From positions 62,001 to 126,000 of the forward strand of contig JAFKMU010000047.1 in NCBI GenBank assembly GCA_017305195.1: a DNA stretch of 64,000 bases. The letters run 5' to 3'. Source of the DNA: Verrucomicrobiota bacterium. Lineage in GTDB: Bacteria; Verrucomicrobiota; Verrucomicrobiia; Chthoniobacterales; Terrimicrobiaceae. Numbering within the stretch: position 1 is the stretch's first letter; every line of letters starts with the position of its first letter. Under the pieces are notes generated by a model. It worked only from the letters and a program-made list of their open reading frames with translations. It did not search any database and was not told where the DNA came from. Both the position numbers and the translations under genes were made by a program. Positions 27,956 through 34,378 of the stretch are shown here, in pieces.

Positions 27956-28507
27956 GGCTGTATTCTTGAGTTAGGCTGACAATCTCGCTTAAAATGTGCG
28001 GAGTGCAAGTGTTGTCGCGCACAAAATGAGATTTTGCTCGCGACAACAACTTGGCCTCCGGCGGCTCTTCGAAGGCGAGGCCGAGGGGCTTCGCCGCCTC
28101 CCAGCCGCCGCTGGTTCCCTCCCATGTCCCGCCTCTTAACTCCCGCGTGACATCAGGCAAACGGCGACAGATGCGCCTCAAAATGGGTAATTGTGGGAAT
28201 TGGCCGGTGTACGGCCAATACACGCATTACCAAAAATATGGCGTCGCCGCTTTTCACCCTCAGCAACGCTCGGTGCAGTGGTAGCCTTGGAGCCGACATT
28301 CGCGAAGTTGACCAGAGCCGCGGCTTCGGGGATTTTTGTGATACCATTGCCCCGGATCAGCTTGTTGGAGGCTGATCCCACGGCCTGAAACTTCAGTCAG
28401 GTGGCATCCGTACCGTCTGTTTTGCGAGTTTCTGTCGCACATATGGAGCCGGAGGCGAAAAACTCGGGCTTGCTATAAGCGCAGAATCTTAGTTTTGTGC
28501 CAGACTT
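27956..28507. other. Gene-free, palindrome-rich segment of the element
   Basis: No convincing coding frame is seen in these 552 bases. They hold several separate dyads: the 37-bp hairpin at 28011-28047, ATTGGCCG-GTGTA-CGGCCAAT at 28199-28219, AGCCGCGGCT at 28316-28325 and GGATCAGC-N9-GCTGATCC at 28354-28378. Such density fits an origin of transfer or replication, or the control region for the HTH gene at 28508. Confidence 0.5.
28011..28047. other. oriT-like hairpin
   Basis: GTTGTCGCG (28011-28019) pairs perfectly with CGCGACAAC (28039-28047), and inside it AAAAT pairs with ATTTT around a GAG loop. In all, 15 of 17 positions per arm are complementary. There is no U-tract after it, so it is not a typical terminator. 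It sits just upstream of the candidate mobilisation gene. Confidence 0.45.
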
Positions 28508-28888
28508 ATGAGTCTCTCTTCTCTCAGTTCCGCCAACCTTCGCAACCTTGTCACTTTGGTCGAGAAGCGGGAGGCGCTCGCCGCAGAGTTGGAAAAGGTA
28601 GAGGCCTCGATCAAGTCTGCGCTCGAAGGTGGTAAAGCTTCAACGCCTATAGCGGGTGCGAAGCGCGGCCCAAAGAAAGGCTCGATTCGTAGACCTAAGA
28701 TGAACAAGCGTGGTGCCCTGCGAGATTTTATCGTCGCCGAACTCCAGGCGGCCGGGAAAGAAGGCGTCTCGGTTAAAGACCTCTCGGCCAAGCTGGGCGT
28801 TAAAAACCAGAACGTCCACGTGTGGTTCAGCACGACCGGAAAGAGCGTCGGGGCGAAAAGAGTCAGCCCGGGCAGATACGCCCTCTAG
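28508..28888 (+). CDS. Small coiled-coil and winged-helix DNA-binding protein
   Basis: A 126-residue protein. Residues 10-40 form a coiled coil (VEKREALAAELEKVEASIKS), a basic linker follows (AKRGPKKGSIRRPK), and residues 65-126 form a winged-helix HTH (LRDFIVAELQAAGKEGVSVK, LGVKNQNVHVWFSTTGKSVG, SPGRYAL). From memory, similar proteins are frequent in Verrucomicrobiota, often as orphans; their role is unknown. It may regulate the element or act as recombination directionality factor, which is speculation. The last 4 bp overlap a convergent gene. Confidence 0.7.
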   Translation: MSLSSLSSANLRNLVTLVEKREALAAELEKVEASIKSALEGGKASTPIAGAKRGPKKGSIRRPKMNKRGALRDFIVAELQAAGKEGVSVKDLSAKLGVKNQNVHVWFSTTGKSVGAKRVSPGRYAL

Positions 28889-29166
28889 CCGTTCGTCTTG
28901 CTGGCTGCGGATTCCCTACGCTCGATAGCGGTTTCCAGCTCGGTGGCTGCTTTTTCCAATTCGTCTGCCTCTTCGGGATTCGATGGTCGAATCTCGGCCG
29001 CGTGCTGGCGCATCCAACGCGCATGTGCTGCGGCAAATTCCCTCTCTTCCTTGGTGCCGAGTGCGAGGTAATTACTCACGGCAAATGTATCGTTTTCCGT
29101 TCGAATCACGGCCCCAAATCCCTCGGAAGTCTTCTTCCTGGATTGCACGATCCAAATAGGTGCCAT
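28885..29166 (-). CDS. Small hypothetical protein
   Basis: A 93-residue protein starting MAPIWIVQSRKKTSEGFGAV, followed by a helical, charged C-terminal half (EEADELEKAATELETAIERR) that looks like a coiled coil. Not recognised. Its first 95 bp overlap the 3' end of the next gene upstream in another frame, an unusually long overlap that casts some doubt on its real extent. Confidence 0.45.
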   Translation of the reverse strand: MAPIWIVQSRKKTSEGFGAVIRTENDTFAVSNYLALGTKEEREFAAAHARWMRQHAAEIRPSNPEEADELEKAATELETAIERRESAASKTNG

Positions 29167-29572
29167 CTTTCAGCGAGGCCACGAAAAGGAACTGGGTGGC
29201 CTCGTGTAGTTGGCCATCGGAGCACAGGACTCGGGCCAGCATGTAGCAAATCTCTGGATGTTGGTGGATGGCGAGGCCCATCCGAAGTATGACCTCCCCG
29301 TCACGATTCGTGCGGGCCTGTCGCGCTGCCTGAGCTGCGGCAATCCACCACTCTGGTGTGCTCGGGTCGATTTTTTCCGGCTCCCCGGACGAACAATCCC
29401 ACACCCACCAATTCTTCTTGACGGCGGCGATTTGAAATTTGGTGGCGAGAACCTCGTATCGAAGTCGATCCCCCGTCTCGATCTGAGACAATGCCTCGTC
29501 GGCCTCGGTCAAAAGATCGAGCCCTAGGTAGCCTACTGCCTCGTCGAGGCATCGTTTCCAATCCGCTGCCAT
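29072..29572 (-). CDS. TPR-like helical protein
   Basis: A 166-residue protein starting at ATG 29572 (a TTG two codons upstream is possible). It is helical throughout and resembles tetratricopeptide proteins: EVILRMGLAIHQHPEICYML, GQLHEATQFLFVASLKDGTY, then LDRAIQEEDFRGIWG, the pattern that often closes TPR arrays. A role as a small scaffold is likely; partners are unknown. It overlaps the 93-residue gene by 95 bp and is divergent from the transglutaminase-like gene. Confidence 0.55.
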   Translation of the reverse strand: MAADWKRCLDEAVGYLGLDLLTEADEALSQIETGDRLRYEVLATKFQIAAVKKNWWVWDCSSGEPEKIDPSTPEWWIAAAQAARQARTNRDGEVILRMGLAIHQHPEICYMLARVLCSDGQLHEATQFLFVASLKDGTYLDRAIQEEDFRGIWGRDSNGKRYICRE

Positions 29573-29655
29573 GCGCAATTCGTAGGCCTATACACCTATA
29601 GGTTTCAAGGTGTTTGTCTCTTGCCATTCCAATGCCCCTCTGTTACCCCGCTCGC

Positions 29656-30861
29656 ATGGCTGGCAACCTCGCTTCCATTTGGACAGCTTCTCTCCTTCTC
29701 GGGGCCATCGCTCCGCTTGCCGCGCAGTCCCCGGAAATTCCTTCGCCCAAGTTACCCGCCACTTACTTCGATGTCCTCAAGCTCTCGGACGAGGAACTCG
29801 AAAAGCTGGACGTGGCCCGCATGAATCTGCTCTTCGCCGCGAACCTCCCCGGCTCCGAGAGCCTCGACATCGAGGCCTGTCTCAATCAGGCCAACAAGAT
29901 GGCCCTTTACGTTCGTAAACGCACGGAGGAGCTGCGGCCGAAATTTGAGGCCAACTCCGAGCGGTTCCAAAACTCCGAGGAGTTTTTCAAAATGACCGTG
30001 CTGGTCACTGTCCTACAAAAGGAAGCCGGGGTTTCGTATAATCCCAAATTCGCCATCCGCCCAGGCGAAGGTTACGACGCCGCGGCCCAGGTCGAAATGT
30101 CGAAGTCCTCGAAGTATGGCTTCATCAACGGGATGCTGGCCTCGGAACCTCGGCTAGGAACATGCGCGTCCATGCCTGTCCTCTTCGCCGCAGTCGGTCG
30201 TCGCCTCGGCTATCCGATTCGATTGGTCCACGCGAAGAACCACCTGTTTGCCCGCTGGCACGACGACAAGGTCCGCTTCAACGTCGAGCCGACCGAGGGC
30301 GTGATGGTGTCTCCGCCAGACGACAAATACACCGTGTGGCCATTCCCGCTCACCAAAGAACAGGTCGAAAATGGTCCCTACCTCAAAAGTCTCTCCGCGA
30401 AGGAGGAAATGGTAGATGCTATGAACACCCGGTTTTGGATGTTGATGCGCTACAAGCGCCACGAGGAGGCACTCGGATTGGCTTTGGCCGTTCGGAAACT
30501 GCTTCCAGACGCCAACAAGTATCTCCCGCTCGCCGATGCCGCCGCGCCTCTCTTATATCCTCCCTCCATGGATGGTCCTCAGCGAAGTCCCTACGAGCCG
30601 CCAAACCCCATGGAAGGTGTGATGTCTTCAATCATGCCGAACGGTCAGCCTGGGCCGTCTATCGACCCCATGGTCTTGCAGGCTCTGCCGCCGCATGCCC
30701 GCGCCGCGATTGAGGGCAAACCCATCGCGCCGGAATTTCTTCCACAAAATGTCCGTTCTGCTATGGAGATGGCTGTCCCGGGGTCCGCCCCGGTGATGCC
30801 AGACCCGTTAGCCGATCTTCCGCCCGAAATCCGCCAAGCTCTGCCACAACCCCAACGATGA
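29656..30861 (+). CDS. Exported transglutaminase-like protein
   Basis: A 401-residue protein from ATG 29656; this start gives a clean signal peptide (WTASLLLGAIAPLAAQ). Another in-frame ATG lies at 29614. The central domain (about 90-270) has LGTCASMPVLFAAVGRRLGY with a candidate catalytic Cys, then RLVHAKNHLFARWHDDKVRF with a candidate catalytic His, the pattern of transglutaminase-like/SirB1-type domains. The last 100 residues are proline- and methionine-rich (PPSMDGPQRSPYEPPNPMEG) and probably disordered. Its stop overlaps the Rhs-tip gene by 4 bp, so the two are coupled and may function together in the periplasm. Confidence 0.75.
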   Translation: MAGNLASIWTASLLLGAIAPLAAQSPEIPSPKLPATYFDVLKLSDEELEKLDVARMNLLFAANLPGSESLDIEACLNQANKMALYVRKRTEELRPKFEANSERFQNSEEFFKMTVLVTVLQKEAGVSYNPKFAIRPGEGYDAAAQVEMSKSSKYGFINGMLASEPRLGTCASMPVLFAAVGRRLGYPIRLVHAKNHLFARWHDDKVRFNVEPTEGVMVSPPDDKYTVWPFPLTKEQVENGPYLKSLSAKEEMVDAMNTRFWMLMRYKRHEEALGLALAVRKLLPDANKYLPLADAAAPLLYPPSMDGPQRSPYEPPNPMEGVMSSIMPNGQPGPSIDPMVLQALPPHARAAIEGKPIAPEFLPQNVRSAMEMAVPGSAPVMPDPLADLPPEIRQALPQPQR

Positions 30862-31418
30862 AAAAGCTGATCCTCGCCGTCGTCCTGGCCGCCGCCGCAA
30901 AGGCGCAGGCCTACCAATACGTTTCGAACAACCCGGTAAACCTGGTTGATCCGCTCGGACTGTTTCCGGGGCAGGGATATTTCCAAGGCCTCGCCGCTCA
31001 ACAGACCCCCGGCCCGAGGCCGCCCGTGATGCCGGGTATCGTAAACACCTACAACGAGATGCACTCCGACCGTTCATTCTATCAGCAAGACCCGTTTTAT
31101 CGGAGGAATGACCCGGCTCGACATATCTCAATGGCGTATGAAGGAGCTTTGGAGCACGGCGAGGGGATGGCTCGTTGCGCAGGTATCGTGAACGAAATAC
31201 AAGGTATTCCTTTGGATTTACGAAGGTTACTTCCGAGATTGCAAGGTCGGGAACCTTGGGCGTTTGAACTCGATGATTTGAAACTAAATGAGGTGGGCTT
31301 CAATTTGGCGAATGGCCTCGGGCCAAGTTTGCTCGGACCGAACGGCCATGTTGACCCGCAAAAGCTCGGCAACGCGATCAATTTAGGGACAATCGAAAAT
31401 ACGGTTTCCCAAGACTAG
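30858..31418 (+). CDS. Orphan Rhs tip on a signal peptide
   Basis: A 186-residue protein. An 18-residue signal peptide (MKKLILAVVLAAAAKAQA) is directly followed by YQYVSNNPVNLVDPLGL, the hallmark that ends the core of Rhs/YD-repeat proteins and precedes their variable C-terminal toxin. The YD-repeat body is absent. The tip domain has NDPARHISMAYEGALEHGEG, then VNEIQG and DDLKLNEVGFNLANGL; this Asp-x-x-Arg-His ... Glu ... Asp-Leu ... Asn spacing resembles some polymorphic-toxin or hydrolase tips such as DUF6973, but that is a weak match by eye. It is coupled to the transglutaminase-like gene upstream and followed 5 bp later by a lipoprotein that could be its partner. Confidence 0.65.
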   Translation: MKKLILAVVLAAAAKAQAYQYVSNNPVNLVDPLGLFPGQGYFQGLAAQQTPGPRPPVMPGIVNTYNEMHSDRSFYQQDPFYRRNDPARHISMAYEGALEHGEGMARCAGIVNEIQGIPLDLRRLLPRLQGREPWAFELDDLKLNEVGFNLANGLGPSLLGPNGHVDPQKLGNAINLGTIENTVSQD

Positions 31419-31423
31419 AGTTT

Positions 31424-31771
31424 GTGACACGAGCGCCCTTTTCAAGGTTGACGCTATCTTTGCTCGTCGCGGTTTCTCTGGCCGGTTGCACCGATTGGCC
31501 AAAGGAAAGTGAAGCAGAACGCGATTTCCTAACGGACTATCCCGGCCTTAAAGTCACCCGCTGCTATCCGGGCGAAGCCAACTCCGATGCGATATATTAT
31601 CACATCGAGTATAGTGATCCCAAGACCGGGAAAACGGGAACGACAAGAGTAATCTATACCAGGGAACCGGGAAAGAAAACATGGTCCCATTCCGGTGCCG
31701 ACCCCACCGACCTCTACCTTTCCGAAAAATACCCAATCGTCCTCCCGGGTCCCTCAAAGACGAATAACTGA
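31424..31771 (+). CDS. Small lipoprotein
   Basis: A 115-residue protein with a GTG start and a lipobox (LLVAVSLAGC, Cys near residue 22). The mature part is beta-rich (AIYYHIEYSDPKTGKTGTTR, WSHSGADP). No family recognised. It lies 5 bp after the Rhs-tip gene, so a protective or chaperone partnership with that tip is possible but unproven. Confidence 0.65.
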   Translation: MTRAPFSRLTLSLLVAVSLAGCTDWPKESEAERDFLTDYPGLKVTRCYPGEANSDAIYYHIEYSDPKTGKTGTTRVIYTREPGKKTWSHSGADPTDLYLSEKYPIVLPGPSKTNN

Positions 31772-31773
31772 CT

Positions 31774-31965
31774 ATGGCTGCCACTCGCCGCGAAGCCCTC
31801 GAAGCTGTAGAGCGCCTTTGGGATCGCTACCCCGAGCAACGATTGGGCCAGCTCCTGACCAATATCGCGATCTTCGCTCGCGGCCCAGGCGGCGCCGAGG
31901 AAGTTTACGATCTCGAAAATTGGGAGATCGTCGGAGCCGTGGTCGATCACCTCGGCGGAGAGTAA
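31774..31965 (+). CDS. Small conserved-looking protein
   Basis: A 63-residue soluble protein starting 2 bp after the lipoprotein stop. It has RREALEAVERLWDRYPEQRLGQLLTNIA, cut here to RYPEQRLGQLLTNIA, and ends with VYDLENWEIVGAVVDHLGG, a pattern like small orphan proteins that read YPDQRLGQL...VYYIED. Function unknown. Close spacing suggests it belongs to the 29656-31965 operon. The 282 bp that follow hold nothing recognisable. Confidence 0.55.
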   Translation: MAATRREALEAVERLWDRYPEQRLGQLLTNIAIFARGPGGAEEVYDLENWEIVGAVVDHLGGE

Positions 31966-32247
31966 CCCCAGCCCGTTTTCAGAGCCTGGGCTTTTCGGTC
32001 GGTGGCACTCTGCGGCTACGGGCTCCTGTTACCATGGGTTCCGCATTGCTGCGGTTCAAAGATTCTTCCACTCGTCGCCCGGTAGGTCCCACCCGCGGGG
32101 CTGGTGCCAGTCGTTCTCCGCGATAGCTCACAAAGGTATCAAGAACTTCCCGAATCTTTTCATTCATCGACCAAGGCTTGAGTCTGAGGAGGGGGGGTAT
32201 AGAGCTATTGGGTTAAGGGCGAAAAAACTCGGTATCTTTCGCGGCCT

Positions 32248-32538
32248 GTGGCTGGTCGTCAGAGCGTTACTATTATCGGCGGAAAAAAGAACCTTTTTGG
32301 ACCTCAAATTGAGGCCCTCAGACGCTCGAAAGGTCTCACTCAAGCCCAGGTGATCGCGCAACTCGGTCTCAACGTCCCTCGGTGGGATCTGAGCGAAGAC
32401 ACCTATGCTCATATTGAAAAAGGCCGGCGGATGCTCACGGACTCGGAACTCGTGGCGATTTTGCATGTTTTCGGTGTCGGCTTGGAGGTATTGAAAATGC
32501 CAACTCGGAAAAAGGTGCAACGACTGAGGTCGAAATAA
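32248..32538 (+). CDS. XRE-family HTH regulator 1
   Basis: A 96-residue protein with a GTG start and no clear ribosome site. The HTH is FGPQIEALRRSKGLTQAQVI, followed by the typical YAHIEKGRRMLTDSELVAIL. It is a near relative of the protein encoded at 32728-32976 on the other strand (shared N/F-FGP, Y-IEK-RR, SDLEL/TDSEL blocks). Such proteins act as small repressors, antitoxins or switches of mobile elements. Confidence 0.75.
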   Translation: MAGRQSVTIIGGKKNLFGPQIEALRRSKGLTQAQVIAQLGLNVPRWDLSEDTYAHIEKGRRMLTDSELVAILHVFGVGLEVLKMPTRKKVQRLRSK

Positions 32539-32727
32539 ATTCATTGTGTCTTCGAGAGCTGGTAGCCTAGCCGACCGGCTGAACGAGAGGCCTTGTGAGG
32601 CCAGGCCCCGTGTGGACCTCCGAGCAGGGCTTGACCACGCTTTAGTGGCTCCCATACGGAGTCATTGGGGGTGCCATTCTCGGAGATTGCTTTCCCCCTT
32701 CCACCGGATGGCTTCCTGTATGGTGTT

Positions 32728-32976
32728 TTATTCCAGATCGGACCAGCTTGCCTTGAGAGTCCGAAGTATCATGCGGAGTTCGAGGTCGGAGAGGCTGCGC
32801 CGTTGCTTTTCTATTTGGGTGTAGCGGGGAGGAGAGACGTCCCAGCCTGCCATCTGCAAACGACGGCAAATATCCATTGCAGAAAGGTGGCGCTCTTCAC
32901 GCAGTTCCCGCAACCGAGGTCCGAAAAAATTGCGTTGGCCAGGAAGCAAACTGGAGGCACTCGACCGGATAGACAT
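32728..32976 (-). CDS. XRE-family HTH regulator 2
   Basis: An 82-residue HTH protein: FFGPRLRELREERHLSAMDI, then PPRYTQIEKQRRSLSDLELR. It is a paralogue of the regulator at 32248 and converges with it. A perfect 18-bp palindrome lies 33 bp upstream of its ATG, most simply its own operator. The pair may set element expression in the manner of a phage switch, but their target genes are not known. Confidence 0.75.
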   Translation of the reverse strand: MSIRSSASSLLPGQRNFFGPRLRELREERHLSAMDICRRLQMAGWDVSPPRYTQIEKQRRSLSDLELRMILRTLKASWSDLE

Positions 32977-33008
32977 TCATTACGCCTAGCCATTTTTTTG
33001 CTCGTCTT

Positions 33009-33026
33009 ATGTCGCCTAGGCGACAT
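33009..33026. promoter_or_regulatory. Perfect 18-bp palindrome (likely XRE operator)
   Basis: ATGTCGCCTAGGCGACAT lies between the minus-strand XRE gene (start 32976) and the plus-strand lipoprotein block (start 33121). The position suits an operator controlling both directions. Confidence 0.6.
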
Positions 33027-33120
33027 GATTTGAGCCATTCATCCAACCTGTGAATCGAACCTCGATCTTGCTCCTGCTGATTTTTGCGCTCGCGGCTTTT
33101 TCCTCAGACCCAACCCACCT

Positions 33121-33588
33121 ATGAAAATACATCCACTCATTCCACTCCTCGTAGTCGCCGTCGCCTTGCCCGCCTGCGGCAAGAAACCCTCCCCGCATTC
33201 AGGGACCTATCTTTATCAGGGGCGAGACACGACCATGGGGGAGGAAATTACCCAGGCCGAAATCCGCCTCAACCCGGACGGAACGGCCTCGGCGCTCGTG
33301 AGATCCCACGGCCATATCGAAGCGATCGGAACCACCACCATCGATGTGACTCTTTCCGGCAAGGGCACTTGGACAGATGCCGGGGAAAAAGCCGAAGCGG
33401 TCATCGTCATCGACAAATGGGTCAACAAGGGCAAGGAGTTGGTTCCTTCAGAACCTTTCCGGATAACCCTCTCTGGAGGTGCGTTTCCGAGCGTTTCCGC
33501 TTCGTCCATCAAACCCAAGGATGGGCCTTCATTTGTGCCATCTTTCACGCCCATTTTCGGACTATGGACGCATGAGCCTGCGCCCTAA
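33121..33588 (+). CDS. Lipoprotein of unknown function
   Basis: A 155-residue protein with a lipobox (VVAVALPAC, Cys at about 19). The mature part is beta-rich and could be a small barrel or Ig-like fold (TYLYQGRDTTMGEEITQAEI, TTTIDVTLSGKGTWTDAGEK). Not recognised. It is the first gene of the exported-protein block after the 18-bp palindrome. Confidence 0.65.
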   Translation: MKIHPLIPLLVVAVALPACGKKPSPHSGTYLYQGRDTTMGEEITQAEIRLNPDGTASALVRSHGHIEAIGTTTIDVTLSGKGTWTDAGEKAEAVIVIDKWVNKGKELVPSEPFRITLSGGAFPSVSASSIKPKDGPSFVPSFTPIFGLWTHEPAP

Positions 33589-33628
33589 CTGCTTTCGATC
33601 TCACCAAAACTCGCTCCTACCATAAAAA

Positions 33629-33967
33629 ATGAAAAAATTCTGTTTCCATTATATCATTCTCTCCTTGGTGGCCGCCTCGCTTCTTGGCTGTGCTTCCACC
33701 GAGAACAACTCCACGAAGCCGCTGGCCGAGCGTATCACTTCGGGCCTGACCAGAGAGCAAGTGCTTTCTATCGCCGGAAAACCGCAAAGTCGCCAATCAG
33801 GATTGACCGGCGGTCAAGCAGACGAGGTATGGCTTTACAGCGATGGCGCGCTCAACCTAATCCCGGTCTACGGTCTCGTGCGCGGCGCTCGCACCAATAC
33901 CATTCAAGTTTTCTTCAAGGGTGGGAAAGTCTCTCAGGTAGCTGAAGGCTCTTTCGGTCTTTGGTAA
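33629..33967 (+). CDS. BamE/SmpA-like lipoprotein
   Basis: A 112-residue lipoprotein (LVAASLLGC lipobox, Cys at about 21). The mature domain has ITSGLTREQVLSIAGKPQSR and EVWLYSDGALN, the pattern of SmpA/OmlA (BamE) domains: an amphipathic G-x-T-x-x-x-V helix followed by strands. True BamE assists outer-membrane protein assembly; copies on mobile elements are usually just structural relatives, so the function is open. Confidence 0.65.
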   Translation: MKKFCFHYIILSLVAASLLGCASTENNSTKPLAERITSGLTREQVLSIAGKPQSRQSGLTGGQADEVWLYSDGALNLIPVYGLVRGARTNTIQVFFKGGKVSQVAEGSFGLW

Positions 33968-34079
33968 CGCTGACTGAAAGGCCCGATGGGCAGCCGAATT
34001 CCGAAGGAAGTGATCACTTGGCGCGCCCGCGTCATCGAGAAATCCAAACAGATTCGTACTGAGAAAACGTGCATCCCCA

Positions 34080-34101
34080 ACTTCCCGCTTTCGCGGGAAG
34101 T
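34080..34101. repeat. Hairpin between the lipoprotein and small membrane protein genes
   Basis: ACTTCCCGC and GCGGGAAGT are perfect 9-bp arms around a TTTC loop... the loop is 4 bases. No U-tract follows, so it may be an attenuator, an mRNA-stabilising hairpin or a terminator of a weak kind. Confidence 0.4.
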
Positions 34102-34134
34102 CTCGGAAGAAGCGAAAATGGTGAGAAGAAGTAT

Positions 34135-34296
34135 ATGAGTATCCTTATCACTCTGATCGTATTGGCCATGGGCTTCCAAATCATTTGGGGCCTGTGCGAA
34201 ATCGCCTACGGAATCGCCCTGATGCTCCTTGGAATCGCTCTTTATATCGTCGCGAGCATCCGGGATGCCGCGCTCGCCCTGCTTGGAAAATCCTGA
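34135..34296 (+). CDS. Small membrane protein
   Basis: A 53-residue, almost entirely hydrophobic protein starting MSILITLIVLAMGFQIIWGL, with a second hydrophobic run (IALMLLGIALYIVASI). It should cross the membrane twice. Function unknown. GAGAAGAAG precedes the ATG. A longer in-frame start at 34069 lacks sense as coding sequence because it reads the hairpin. Confidence 0.55.
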   Translation: MSILITLIVLAMGFQIIWGLCEIAYGIALMLLGIALYIVASIRDAALALLGKS

Positions 34297-34378
34297 TGCG
34301 CCCCAAATACACTCCACGCCGCATTCCGGAAATACCCGTCCATCCGCAGAGCCATCCTCCACCACCTTTCAATTAGCC

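Noticed and set aside
28178..28381. A 67-codon minus-strand frame in the palindrome-rich segment
   Set aside because: No ribosome site or recognisable pattern; several overlapping frames of similar length exist there, so coding is not supported.
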